DNA of 64,000 nucleotides from Calonectria ilicicola. Lineage: Eukaryota > Ascomycota > Sordariomycetes > Hypocreales > Nectriaceae. Below are positions 22,667 to 35,241 of this stretch, piece after piece. The translations under genes were made by a program, and so were the position numbers. The stretch lies in assembly GCA_020809705.1 (NCBI GenBank), contig CP085827.1, positions 1,798,001 through 1,862,000 on the forward strand. Direction: 5' to 3'. The notes below the pieces were generated by a model that was not told where the DNA came from, made no database searches, and was given only the letters and a program-made list of their open reading frames with translations. Each line of letters begins with the position of its first letter. The first letter of the stretch is position 1.

Positions 22667-23970
22667 CTAGTTAAAAAGACCATGGAGCCTCGCAGCACGC
22701 TCCAACACCACCAAAAGCCCCAAAACAAGAAAAGACAACACCATCTTGAACACTCTGTCTTGAGAATCTCTCAATGATTTGACCTTTTTGTCGACCGAAT
22801 ACATGTCCAGGTTGACAAGCTTCTCTCGAAAAGCTGCTACTGGTGGGTCGATAGGGTCGCTCATCGAATCCTGAAAGTCAAGCAATATCTTCAAACCCAG
22901 TTTGATACAAAATTCAAGTATAGGATTAGGATCCGGAAGCTTTTGAGCGATGCGAATATTTTTAGGGACAAAGGTCAGTAAGACACTTCGCCCTACGAAC
23001 CTGAGTTGTCTTCCAGGAGGGTTAGCCAGCTTGCAACTGAGTGAAAGATGATGTGATGTCATGCATACCTGGGGAACCAAAACTCGGAAAATTGATCTAC
23101 AAAAGCAAGTGCTGTCTCATGTCCCTTTTGCTGAAGCTCAAGGCTTCTCTGCTCGTTAAATGGGAAGTCTATATACCAGTAGAAGAATTTCTCCATTTCT
23201 TCCCAGGTACGGGGGTAGTTAATGTCCATAGTCCGAGACCCGTCATCGGGCTCAGTGATGAAATAGCTAGCTACCTTTTCTCCCCAGTAAGGGAATGCTT
23301 CCTGGACTTTTGGATGAATATGTTGATTCTTCGTGCCCACAAGCCGACGGATGTGAGTTTCGAAGAAGGCAAACCCGATGAGAGCCATTTGACCTTCCCA
23401 TGGGGCACTGAAAGTGCCAGGTCTGCGCTTCCAGATAACCGAGTGGATCTTGTTGACTTTGTTGACTGACTCCCGGCACTCTGAAGATAGACTTCCATGG
23501 AAGACCCAATCCAAAATGAACAAAGTGGTCTCATAGTAGCGTTGGTGGCCTTTGGTGGTGACTTTGCCGCCGTGAATTGCAAAGGCACCAGCTGGTGTCG
23601 CAGTAAGACAAACAAAATTGGCGGTATAACCCAACGCGGTCGAAAAGTCGGAGCCACTGAAAAGAGACGCAGTTCGGACTATTTGGTCAAACTCGGTTTC
23701 GGGGTCAAGCTGTCATCAATCGTTATCATATTAGCTGATTGGTCTATCCTGGCCTAGAATACGTACTTGGTCAAGATATTTGGCCACCCACTTTCCACGG
23801 CGATTGTCTGGTGATGGCCATTGGGGAGTCGGTCGCTTCAGTTCAGGGACTGGGCGAGGTGGTCGAGGATTTTCGAGTTGCTCGGGCGTGTCTACCCCCG
23901 GGGGAAGGCCACTCGTGAATTGTAATTCATAGGGGCTCTTCTTTCTCACAAAAGTAGTTGTTGAAGCCAT
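22667..23970 (-). CDS. mpaB-type (DUF2236) oxygenase-like protein with C-terminal membrane anchor
   Basis: Exons 23767-23970, 23069-23709 and 22667-23000 join at GTACGT and GTATGC donors to give 392 residues. The central part (SLFSGSDFSTALGYTANFVC, HQRYYETTLFILDWVFHG, VNKIHSVIWKR, ALIGFAFFETHIRRLVG) follows the helical layout of the DUF2236 family, whose fungal members include the ER-bound MpaB oxygenase of mycophenolic acid synthesis and whose bacterial relatives include latex-clearing oxygenase. The VNKIH segment sits where the family's conserved His region is expected. A hydrophobic C-terminus (MVLSFLVLGLLVVLERAARL) could anchor it to a membrane. The neighbourhood has no other biosynthetic enzyme, so a secondary-metabolite role is not implied. 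Substrate unknown. Confidence 0.68.
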
Positions 23971-26952
23971 ATTGTATTATCTGAACTTGATATGGTTTAC
24001 TAGTTATTCATGATGTCAAATCGAATCTATTTAATCGAATATCATCCAAGTATAGGCTAAGTAATCATCTAACATTAGGTTCAACACAAGATACGATGCC
24101 CAATCTGAGGGCTGAACTAGGGATCTATGTGTTATCCCACTCGGTGGGAGACATTACTCCTCGGCTTCTAGGTCTCCAAAATGTCGTTTCGTACTTCGGG
24201 ATCTGATTCGGGAATTTTTCCATGCCAATGCGTGGAAGGGGTGCTATGCACGGATCCTCGAGGCTCTTGCTGTCCAATGAAATATGAGGTTGGTGGTCTG
24301 CTTTGGGCTTTACGGCTCACTACTATTGCCGAAGTTCCGATTATTCATCAGAAGATGGTTCGAGCTATGAGGAGTACTGGCTAACCGGAGGGGGCAGTTT
24401 AAAGTTTCGGGATGTTCTCCACCATGGTATTACGTAGCACTCGGGTGTGAGATGCTTCTCCGCAATTTGGATACGATAATTGACTGCTCATTTATGGCAT
24501 TTGCAGCTTTCGTATGACTAAAAAGGTTCCATCTGGTTTGCTAGATAGCTAATAGAAATCCCAGAGCATTGATATCATGAATAGGAAAAACTTTCGACAA
24601 TGCTCAACATGTCAAGCTATTTCAGAGAATAATAAAAGACAGTGGCTGCTCGATATATTTTAACGGATTCATTGTATTGACCTTTTACACCACCAATAAA
24701 GGGAAAACTTCTTTGAACAACTTGAGGATAAAACTTTTGAAAGGAGTCATTAAGAAGACAAGTTTCCTATCCATGACCCGTTCTCCCCCACAACAGCAGA
24801 GCTACCTCTTGTATTATCGACTTCCTGGATGATAAATTTTGTTCCTGTTGGTTGAGTCATCGCGCCAATTTCGTTCCATGGGTCTTTTCCTCTGCTTTGT
24901 GAAAGCCATCTGTCGAGTTGATTCCTCTCCGTTTTCCCAGAACTCGTGACGCCACCCAATTTTCCCCTTTGACATCGCAGTACAGTTAACCGATGATCAA
25001 CATCACCGTTATTCGAAGTCTTCGGAGCATTAGGCATAATGATAATCCGTAATTTGGTAATTATACTCTCGGAGACCTGTGTATAGCCGTCTGTTCTTGA
25101 AGGGTAGTGAACACCCACGCCAGATTGGATAGAAAGTCTATTTACACAGATATGCACAAGTCGAGAGATCGATAGACTATATAAAGGAGATTTAAGATTA
25201 ACGAAAGTCAGTGTATTTCGTAATAAATTTTCTGATAGAGAAGTTGAATAATTGAAGGCTGATTTTGTTAACTTTAGTATGCGGCAAATTGACATATTTA
25301 TATTCTAAATCGGCACAGTCTAAGCCAATGTAGCCTCATAAAACTACTTATGAGTTTCCTTTGCTTTCTGTCAGCTGGCATAGCATCAACAGGGCCAAAA
25401 TTCCGGCCCCAAGTGACTACTTCAAGCAACTAGATCAGGAAATTTGCCCCCGAATCCTAGCCTATTCTGCATGCATATCAAGCTTAAAGTAGAGAGTGAG
25501 AAAACTAGCCCTTTGACGGTCAAAGATTACAACCCCGCTCGGTCTTACAAACGATATTTGGTTCTTAAAATTTGCCCTGATCCACCCACCACCTAGTCAG
25601 GAAAGTCGCTTGAGAAATGGGACGAATAGTGCTACCAAACAATTGGCTACCGAAAGTGGCCCTTGTGTCCCGAACCCCCACGCGTTAAGAATTGCGGCCA
25701 AAGAATTTGGGGATTGGTTCAAACATCTGGCCCCTTTAATCTTGAAACACCAATTAAATCACGGGAGTTGCAGAGGGGCCAATTTTCGCAGCCAATAATT
25801 TAATTCTGGCTGGCTTCCCTCCTGATGTTTTTATTCAGATCTCGTCATTTCTCATCCATGAATCTCTCCCGTTTGATGTTCTTTCGGTAGCTACACATGG
25901 TCATTTCTTGGAAATAAAAAGAGCAAACCCCAACTGTTATAAGAGGTTTTATTTCATGAGTTGGAAAAAGTCCAAGAATATTTAGGAGGGATAATCGGAG
26001 AGAGATATCAGTCTCGGCATCGTGCGGAATAAGACACATGACATTGATAGTGACGTGATTGCCTAGCCATTGTTGTACCCCTTGGGGTAATGTAAATAGG
26101 CTCGAAACAAAAGCAATGGCCCAACTAGTGGCCCCGTAATTGGGGCCTCTCTCAGGGGACGAATCTATCATTGTCTTGAGAACTCCTTTGACATATTGAC
26201 ATTCATCCACGATATACATTTTCATTCTCCCTTAATCACGAAGCAATCAAATATCATCTGATAAAACAAACAGCCTTGGTGAAGTGTAAGGGGGAAAAAA
26301 CAACGCTTCGCCCACATCGCTCAACCTAGCGTCAAACTTTGGTTCTATCACTATGTAAACATTTGCCTTGCTTAGGTTTCTTCGGACGTCCAACCATTTT
26401 AGCTTCTGTCTTATGTCTTTCATATAGTTATTTTCTTCCTTTTAGGAAAGGAAGATGCCGACAAGGTCACGGGACCTAAAGGCACGCCTCATGATAGACT
26501 TTCACATCGATTGGTACAATCGCCCTTGTGCCAACTCTGAAGCCTAAAGGCAACACAAGATGAAAACCTTGATAGATGGAACCCTCGTACAATAAAAGGA
26601 AGAATTTTACTCAAACAAATCTCTCTCAAATAACCCTCTCTCAAATACACACCAAATAGATCCTCTTAAAAATATATGCACACACAACTAAGATATTTAA
26701 ACAATGCATCATCTACAAGGGCAACAGCCCTCTAGAAATAGAATCTATAGCTTAATATATTTATTAAGAAATCTAAGTTAATAATATTAAATTAGATATA
26801 AAGGATTAAAAACTAGAAAAACTTCAAAAAGAAATAATAAAGATATAAAAGTAAGATAATATAAAGAATTAGATCAAAATTAAGCTGATCCTTTGAAAAT
26901 ATAAACTCCTTCTTAAGAAAAAGAATCTTTTAAATAAAAATAAAACCTTTAT
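23971..26952. other. Gene-poor accessory region
   Basis: About 3 kb without a well-supported gene. GC content falls rightwards and becomes very AT-rich from about 26700. One open frame (25845-26225, minus) is listed separately as a possible pseudogene fragment. A 181-codon minus frame at 24750-25295 has no recognisable domain and was not called. Two short related stretches mentioning CCTAAAGGCA occur at 26477-26488 and 26542-26554. Confidence 0.4.
25845..26225 (-). pseudogene. Possible relic of a fungal NLR/STAND N-terminal domain (very tentative)
   Basis: An isolated 126-residue frame without introns or flanking domains. The segment IDSSPERGPNYGATSWAI followed by AFVSSLFTLPQGVQQW loosely recalls the helical 'ASPEAALAWAGV..LLP' pattern in the N-terminal domain of fungal NWD-type NACHT proteins. 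No NACHT or repeat domain follows. It may equally be a random open frame in low-GC DNA. Confidence 0.15.
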
Positions 26953-27000
26953 CTAAAAGTAATAACAGATAATAAAACTAATACTAAGGTATTTTAATAT
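26700..27000. other. AT-rich stretch, probably RIP-affected repeat remnant
   Basis: About 300 bp made almost entirely of A/T with TA-rich short words, abruptly different from the sequence to its right. This is the look of repeat-induced point mutation in ascomycetes. It abuts the 3' end of the zinc-finger gene, whose last part is itself duplicated at 58.1-58.35 kb. Confidence 0.45.
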
Positions 27001-28201
27001 ACCTAAATATAAAAGACCTTCCTTTAAGGAGAACCAAGAGAGATTTTTGGAGGAAATAAAGAATGAGGGTTTTATGTAGATTGATATGTTGAATCGAACA
27101 GTCATAAATACAGCATAGTCGCATATAATAGATATGACGGCACATAAAGGTTGCTTTTCATATTTATTAGGTAACTTACGGAAGGAAAAAGGCAGGAAAG
27201 GTAGAATAGGAAATGCAAACAACGGTTCAATCAAACAACTAACAGGATACGAGCAGTGAGCTTCTGTCTTATGGTGAGCGAAAAACTCTTCTATTGTGGC
27301 CGATGAAAGTGAGCATCGGCACACATATGGCATGGAAATTTTGTCAGAAACACCAATCTGGTCAATACTAGAATGACTCGAATTGTGAGAATGAGGATTG
27401 CATGTCCGATGATGGCTAAGAAATTTATCCCAGCGTAGAAAAGATTTGCTACATCGGCATTGATACCCCGCTGGGAGCTGTTCCCCGTGCAGGTATTGGC
27501 ATTGGTGCTTGTGACGAGTGAGCCCGGGTCGGTCGGCGTATTTTTTCCCGCATTGCTCTGCCGGACAAATAAACCTAGTTCTACAGACATGATTCCTGTG
27601 AAGTACGCAGTTAGCAAAGCGATATATCTTTGCATGAACTGATGGAGCCCATCTCTTCGTAGTACATACTCTAAACGCCGCGCACCGTGTGGGATGAATG
27701 CTTTTCCACATTCGCGGCACAGATTATGCGGCTGCGGCACAATGGGCTGCTTGGGCTGATAGAAGTCTCCGATATGTTGATTGGGTTTTCGACTTCCATT
27801 AGATCCAACAGGGGTTTTATCAGAGTCAATGATATAATCTGCATCTGATGTCGAAGATTGTACTGGTGAAGGAGTTGAGGTATCCGTGGCGTCAACTATT
27901 GAAACACTTTCAAGGAACGGAGGGGGGCCAATGGACAGAGGTAGAATCGGAAAGGCAAATGACGGATCAAAGCAACGAGGATAATTTGGATCATAGATAT
28001 CCTGTGTCGCAGCAGCTAATGTATCACCAAGAGATTCTTGATAGTAGCCTTCATCAAATAGTCCTAGATCGAAGAAAGAGTCTTGGTCCCAAGACGTGGG
28101 TTGCGAATTCCACTGCTGACCACTCCCCCATGGGTTAGAATTGTTAGTTGTAGAAGCTTCTCCCCTACCCGGGCCCGCATCACGGCTATTCCTATCGTCA
28201 T
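26953..28201 (-). CDS. C2H2-type zinc-finger protein, 5' end unresolved and 3' end doubtful
   Basis: Two exons are clear: an upstream one ending at 27670 and a downstream one starting at 27595, separated by an intron (27596-27669) with GTATGT donor and CACAG acceptor; splicing restores the finger CRECGKAFIPHGARRLENHVC. Three more finger-like units follow: CPAEQCGKKYADRPGLTRHK, YQCRCSKSFLRWDKFLSHHR and YVCRCSLSSATIEEFFAHHK, several with Cys in place of the last His. The N-terminal part (DEGYYQESLGDTLAAATQD...) is acidic and polar. No in-frame ATG exists between the upstream stop (near 28246) and 27670, so a further 5' exon must exist or the gene is broken. The last 85 codons are AT-rich and hydrophobic, and are likely not original coding sequence. 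Nuclear regulator by type; target unknown. Confidence 0.5.
27000..27262 (-). repeat. Segment duplicated in inverted orientation at 58128-58350
   Basis: Reading the minus strand, the segment from CACTGCTCGTATCCTGTTAG through ATTGAACCGTTGTTTGCA to AAGGAAGGTCTTTTATATTT reappears on the plus strand near 58.2 kb with scattered C-to-T type changes and a 60 bp gap. It covers the last finger codons, the C-terminal extension and the presumed 3' UTR of the zinc-finger gene. Confidence 0.75.
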
Positions 28202-30252
28202 CTTGAAAGATAATGTGGGCGCGGGAATAGGCTCCCGCGCGCCGCTATCTGCCCAGAGGCTTTACCAGCTGTATCTAGCCCGAAAAGGGGCTACTAATGT
28301 CGTTCAAACCCTATCTCAATCCATCAGCATCAGTCCAAGAAAATTTCGGGATAATCTATAAGCCCAAAGTGATCCGGCTTACCACTCGAATCTCTCCAAA
28401 AAGAAACAATCAAGTAACAGTGTACAGGCGAGATTGATTTCAGAAGTGAGGATGAATGGCAAATCTGGCGAGACAAAAACCAGCGGGGTTCTTATCTATC
28501 GGGGGGGCGAGGGGCCAATTTTGTGAGCCTCACATTGGGGATTCGTGGATGTTAGTAGCATACTACTGAGACAAACTTCCACATGCGGTGCATTGCATGT
28601 ATATGGTTAACAGCTCGAAAAATTGGCCAGACGGGAGGGGCAAATATTTTCAACGAATCATTTCGGCAGTAATGCATCTGACAAGTCATGTCAGCCCTCT
28701 ACGCAGGTGCATGCACAACCTAGCTAGGCTTTTGTTACTCACTGGGCGAGTCGTGGAATTGGCAACACTGTCTCATATTCAGGAGAAAAGTTGATGAATT
28801 TTCAGTCAAGTATTTCAAAAGCACAAGCCCTAGGGGCCGCGTCGATATTTACATAAATTAGATTTACCTCTTGAATTATAAAAGGACACAATAACACGCT
28901 TAGCTTACCCTTCAGTAGCTTGGGCGGGTTACAACCAATCAGAGGGGGGCAAGCAAGAGCTCCGATTAGTCTAGCAGTGATTGGAAATCCATTACAATAT
29001 TCAAAGCATGGAGTTACCGGTTACGGTTGGGTAACGCTTCCATGTAAGAAGCTTAATGAAATTACATTTAGTATCGCGATGCCAAAACAACTTGCACGTC
29101 AATAGCTCTCGTAGAAACTCCCTGAATCATTTTGAGGCTGCGGGTTTTGCAAAATTCCTCGTCACACTCGTCCACTCTAAAAATAAAAAATAAAAAGTAT
29201 GGAAGAATATAAAAAAGACTGCGTTGAGTGTGTAAAAAACAGAACAACATGTTTGTCGTGCTCATTGTCACCTTTGCTAGTGAAATAAGGTTTTGGTATT
29301 GAATTAGACTAGTCGTTCACAATTTGGATAAATTACTACCAGCTCTATTGCTTTCCTACGGACTCTTGTCTTCCATTTATATGACATATATACTTTATTT
29401 AGGCGATATCAATTATTCGTAGCCTGAAGATTAATGTCCCTCAATATGTAAGCTAGGTAGCTCAATTCCTCAATGCTTGTCATTGAAAATCAGCGGTGCA
29501 GGGTAAGCTGGCTCGTGCGATGCATCTCCGAAGCAACCTTGTTCGACTCGGGCAAAAAGCCTCAGCCACGCAGCCATTGTGGAGCTAGCAAATCAGATCT
29601 CCTCCCAAATGACAGGGGATAGGGTCTGAGCACCGGCAAATGACGCATGACTTTTCAGACCAGGACGCCAACATGCGATCATGCGTCACGGGCGCAGTAG
29701 CACTTCCGGGGGATTGGCGGCCTGGACCACATCCAAGGTCACCATTGCAACTGTATTCCTGCTGGATTCTGGTGTGTATGCGACGCTGACGAACTATGAC
29801 GGCTCGGCACATCGGGGAGGCGCACTAAAACATTAGCTGTCGTAGGTGCCTGTGGCCTAGAGCTCGGCATTAACTTACACAAGGTATACAAGGTACACAA
29901 GGTACCAGGACCTTCTCGGCAGCAAGCTCCCGCCACGACGTAACTAGGCGCATGCGCCATCCTCATCCTCGTTCGTACCTTCCCAGCCAGCCCACTCTCC
30001 CTCGTTCTCACACTACTCCCACGCGACACAACGTCACCTTTCTCCTCCCTTCATCGCACACACTCACCAACGGGCAGCAGCACTCTTTCGCCCGCGAGTC
30101 CTACCATCATTGATAATCTCCGTATCTGCATTTCTCCCAACCCGTGCCACCAGCCGACCGCTTTTGACTCTGATCCCAACCCCGAATCCGACTCCGAATC
30201 CCGCGCCCGCTTCAACTGCCGACGCTGCTGAGCAGCCGCCCTCTCGTCCGAG
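28202..30252. other. Intergenic region upstream of NPC1 gene
   Basis: About 2 kb with no supportable gene. It contains the promoter of the sterol transporter gene; the last 300 bp are pyrimidine-rich (CCCTTC, CTCCC runs), as is usual for well-expressed ascomycete genes. A small repeat of ACAAGGTA units (three copies) lies at about 29878-29906. Confidence 0.4.
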
Positions 30253-33200
30253 ATGCATCATCGCATCACCTCTCGGATCGGGGCCGCGGCCTTGCTCCTG
30301 GCTGGACTGGCACCCGCCGAGCCCCTTACCCAGAAGCACGAACCCGGACGATGTGCTTTCCGTGGCCAATGTGGCAAGCAAAGCTTCTTTGGTAAAGAGT
30401 TGCCTTGTGTCGACAACGGTCTCGCTGAAGACCCAGAGGAGGAACTCCGTAACGAGCTTGTCGCTCTTTGCGGTGAAAAATGGAGGACCGGACCCGTCTG
30501 CTGTACCCTGCCGCAGGTAAGAACGATCCCGCTGCGAGCTTGTGATAATGACGCTGATGCTCACACTATGTCTAGGTGCAAGCCTTGAAGTCCGAAATGG
30601 GCACCCCCAACACCATCATCGGATCCTGCCCTGCTTGCAAGGATAACTTTTTTAACATGTTCTGCACCTTTACCTGCTCTCCCGACCAATCCTTGTTCAT
30701 CAATGTGACCGATTCCGATACGAAAAATGGCAAACAACTCGTCACCGAGCTTGACCAGCTAATCTCCGAAGAATATGGCTCGGGTCTCTACAATAGCTGC
30801 AAGGAAGTCAAATTTGGAGGCGCCAATAGTCGAGCTATGGATTTCATCGGTGGTGGCGCCCACAACTACACTCAGATGCTCAAATTTCTTGGTGACAAGA
30901 AGCCGATGCTTGGATCCCCGTTCCAGATCAACTATCCGACCGAGTACACCGATCCCAAAATGCACCCTCTTGAAATGAAGCCTAAAAAGTGTAATGACGA
31001 GGACCCCGATTACCGCTGCGTCTGTGTAGACTGTCCTGACGTATGCCCCGAACTGCCAGAGGTCAAGGATGCAAAGTCTTGCCATGTCGGCCTGCTCCCT
31101 TGTCTGTCGTTTGCCTCTGTCTTTGTTTACAGCATGTTCGTCCTCGCCTTAGCTGTATTTGTGTTTGGCAATGTCGCTTGGAAGAGGTACTCGCAACGCA
31201 GGGTCGAGCGAACTCGCTTGTTGCATGAATCGTCGCATAGTGATGATGAGGATGAGGGTGGCCCAATTCATACCGAAGCTATGCGTGATCGACCTACCAA
31301 GCGATACTGGCTTAATGACAAGTGTGACAAGGCTTTCTACCAACTTGGTCATTTCGCAGCAAGATTCCCTGGGCTGTCTATTGGCTTCAGCCTTTTGTTT
31401 GTCGCCATTCTCAGTGCTGGGCTCTTCCGCTTCGACCTCGAGAGAGATCCCGCAAGACTTTGGGTCAGCCCCTCTTCCCCCGCTGCTCAAGAGAAGACCT
31501 ATTTTGACTCGAATTTTGGACCCTTTTATCGTGCCGAAAAGATCTTCCTTGTAAACGATACAAACCCCTCAGGACCAGGACCTGTTCTCAGCTATGACAC
31601 GCTTACTTGGTGGTTAAATGTTGAGAAGAGCATTGAACGCATTGAAAGCCCGACATACGGCAAATATCTTTCTGATATTTGCTTCAAACCCACTGGAGAT
31701 GCCTGTGTTGTCCAGTCAATTTCAGGCTATTGGCAGTCCAAGGGCAGTCCTTCTTCAGCGACTTGGGAGGATGACCTTCGTACTTGCACCAAGACTCCTG
31801 TCGATTGCCGACCTGCATTTGGTCAACCCATCGATCCCGACATGGTCCTAGGTGGTTACGGAGATGACGTGACCAAGGCCCACGCAATCACGACCACCTG
31901 GGTTGTAAACAATGCGCAAGAAGGCACCGACGCTTTGGCACGAGCTATTGATTGGGAGAATGCTCTCCGCGACCGGCTTTTGGAAGTCCAACAAGAGGCT
32001 GCAGACAGAGGACTTCGCCTTTCATTCAACACCGAAATCAGTTTGGAACAGGAGCTCAATAAGTCAACAAACACTGATGCCAAGATTGTTGTCATAAGTT
32101 ATATCGTCATGTTCATATATGCCTGCATGGCTCTCGGAACGCCCTTCAAACACATTTTTAGGAATCCTGCACTCCTGCTCGTGGAGTCAAAGATCACCCT
32201 TGGACTTGTTGGCATTATTATTGTTCTCATGTCGATTGCCGCGTCCATTGGCTTCTTTTCGTGGGTTGGCCTCAAGGCTACCCTCATTATTGTTGAAGTT
32301 ATTCCCTTCATTGTCCTTGCTGTCGGCGTGGACAACATTTTCTTGATTGTCCACGAGCTGGAGAGAGTTAACATCAGCTGCCCCGACCAAATGGTTGAAG
32401 AACGGGTTGCGAGGGCCCTCGGGCGCATGGGACCTTCTATCCTCTTCTCTGCCCTTACAGAGACTGTTGCATTTGCTCTGGGCACCGCTGTCGGTATGCC
32501 GGCAGTCCGTAATTTTGCTGCTTATGCCGCCGGTGCAGTTTTGGTCAATGCTGTGCTCCAAATGACAATGTTTGTGTCATTCCTGTCACTGAACCAGATG
32601 CGTGTGGAGGATCACCGCTGTGAGCTGTGGCCTTGGTGGCAGATCACCAAAGCGAGAATCCACCTCAACGGTGCTAACGGTTTTGCAAATGGTGCTAGCC
32701 GTGGATCGGACATGGTCGAGGAAAGCCCACTGCAAGTGTTTATCAAGAACACATACGCCCCTAGTCTTCTCGGGAAGAAAATTAAGCTGGCTGTTGTCAC
32801 TATATTCTTTGGCTTATTTGCCGCTGGGCTGGCTTTGTTGCCCGAGATTCAACTTGGTCTTGACCAGCGAGTTGCCATCCCCGACGGTTCCTACCTTATA
32901 CCCTATTTCAACGACTTGTATGATTATATGGAGGTCGGCCCGCCCGTTTATTTCGTGACCAAGGGTGTCGATGTCTCGAAGCGACATGAGCAGCAAGAGC
33001 TTTGTTCAAGGTTCACTACTTGCCACCCACTTTCCCTTGCCAACACCCTTGAGCTTGAGCGACAGAGATCTGACCTCTCGTACATTTCTTCCCCAACTGC
33101 AAGCTGGATTGATGACTTCTTCCTCTGGCTCAACCCCATTTACGACCAGTGCTGCAAGGAGGGAAGAAGAACATGCTTTGATAACCGGGAACCAGCTTGG

Positions 33201-34133
33201 AATACTACACTCTATGGAATGCCTGAGAATGACGAATTTATCAGCTATCTGAATAAATTCTTGGCGAGCCCTACGGATGATGTTTGTCCCCTCGGTGGCC
33301 AGGCCGCTTATGGGCAAGCCGTGGTTATCGAGGATGATCAGAAGAGTGTGAGGGCTAGTCACTTTAGAACTGCTCACACACCTCTTAGGAGCCAGGATGA
33401 TTTTATCAAGGCGTATACCTCGGCTCGACGCATCGCTTCAGAGGTTGGTCAGAGAACTGGTGCCGAGATATTCCCTTACAGCGTCTTTTATATCTTTTTT
33501 GACCAGTATTTGAGCATCGTGCCTCTTACTGCTGGACTCCTCTCTGCTGCGGTGGGTATCATCTTTTTGGTCGCTGCCGTGCTCCTGGGATCAGTCCTCA
33601 CCGCTCTCATTGTGACACTTACTGTTGTCATGAGCGTTATTGACATCATGGGCGCCATGGCAGTTTTCAACGTGTCACTCAATGCCGTTTCCCTGGTCAA
33701 TCTTATTATCTGTGTTGGTATCTCGGTCGAATTTTGTGCCCATATTGCCAGGGCTTTCATGTTTCCTTCTCGCACCGTTATGGAAGCCAATAGCAACGCT
33801 TTCCGTGGCCGTGATGCCCGTGCCTGGACTGCTCTCGTCAATGTGGGCGGATCTGTATTTTCGGGTATCACTGTCACAAAGTTGTTGGGTGTGTGTGTTT
33901 TGGCTTTTACTCGTTCCAAAATCTTTGAGATTTACTACTTCCGGGTGTGGTTGTCGCTGGTCGTCTTTGCTGCGCTCCATGCCTTGGTCTTCCTGCCGGT
34001 GGCATTGAGTATTGCAGGTGGTGAAGGCTACGTTGACCCGGAGAGTGAAGGCACGGCAGCTCAAGACTTGACAGATAGAAGGTGGCGAGCCATGCAAAAC
34101 AACGAGAATAGTGATTCTGAAGATGACTACTAG
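30253..34133 (+). CDS. NCR1: Niemann-Pick C1-like sterol transporter (NPC1/NCR1)
   Basis: Vacuolar/endosomal membrane protein that takes sterol from NPC2 and inserts it into the membrane. Exons 30253-30516 and 30576-34133 give 1273 residues, the normal length. A signal peptide is followed by the Cys-rich N-terminal sterol-binding domain (CAFRGQCGKQSFFGKELPC, CPACKDNFFNMFCTFTCSP). The first membrane helix is near residue 260, followed by an acidic cytosolic loop (HSDDEDEGG). The middle luminal domain spans about 375-580. The sterol-sensing domain is at about 590-765 (YIVMFIYACMALG ... VGVDNIFLIVHELERV), then the Cys-rich luminal domain to about 1060, and the last helix bundle with FNVSLNAVSLVNLIICVGIS and EFCAHIARAF. 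It ends with an acidic tail (NSDSEDDY). Very secure. Confidence 0.97.
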
Positions 34134-35241
34134 TTTCTTCAAAATTGGTTACTGGTTATGCGATTGCGATTATGGAAAATAAATAGCCAACTGCACATGA
34201 ACGCGTGTGGGGATGAGAGTGGCAATCGTACGGAGATTGAGGTGTGGCTTGATGCATCACAAAGTATCAGTCGGCCTTGAGGATACAACGAGGTTTTGTA
34301 ATGAGTGTGATTGAGATAGGGACTGGATGCGAACCGAGGTTGGAATTACACACTGGCAGACAAGGGAACTTGATGCAGAATCGCGAACATATTTATATTT
34401 ACTAGCAGCGCGCTATATGGCCCTGATAATGAGGTTCCCAACACTTCGAAATTCACAATGGAATCCAGTATCTCAAGAGGCTTGGATACTGAGACAATCG
34501 CTGTCAATTTCCTTCCCTACGATGGCGATTGCCATGAGGTTTCAGGTGTCATGTGTTGGTATATCACGAATTTGGATGCTGAAGATTTACACAGGGAGGC
34601 CTAGTTTTGTGTCACCTAACCTTCGTGGATTATGGATTGGAACATGGAGCCATTAGTGATTGGAAAACCATAATCTTTTTTGTGATAATAGATATGATGT
34701 GCGGAAAGCTTGGAATAGATAGGAAATTTGCACATTTTTATTCCCCGAACCAGAGTCTGAGAATGAAGATATCGTGAAACCATTATTCAAACCCACGAAG
34801 CATCATTTTTGGCAGCAGTGGCTCCCTAAGCCAATGCGGCATAAATATGAAGCATGTATAACAACAATACATTGGAGGCAGGCGACAGCTTGTAATCGTA
34901 ACTAAATCCAATGCATGAAAGCACTCGATGATCCCCACGCGGAAATCTCGCATGCCCTACCGTGGACTAGTTTCTGGAATGCCAGAAGAGTTCGCCATGC
35001 AGGAAATTTATCATGCGCAGCAGGTACATCAGAAAACGCCAACTTGCACCCAAACCGTGCCCAGCCAAATCTACTATGTCCTTTTATTCTGGACCCAATG
35101 AAACGGAACTGGAACTGAGTCCAGGAAAGATATGTTTTTTTGGTATATTCGGTAAAGTGGGCAATATTGTCGGCGAGAACCATCTTCCAGCCCGTTTCAT
35201 GCCCCGGAGAAATTAAAGGAAAGGGGGATGGTGGTGATAGA
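34134..35241. other. Convergent intergenic region between NPC1 and YTH genes
   Basis: About 1.1 kb between genes that end toward each other. Several frames of 60-144 codons are open by chance, none with recognisable content. Presumed 3' UTRs only. Confidence 0.4.

Noticed and set aside
24750..25295. 181-codon minus-strand frame in the gene-poor region
   Set aside because: It has an ATG and no stops but no domain, uneven composition and no introns or neighbours to support it; probably chance in low-GC DNA.
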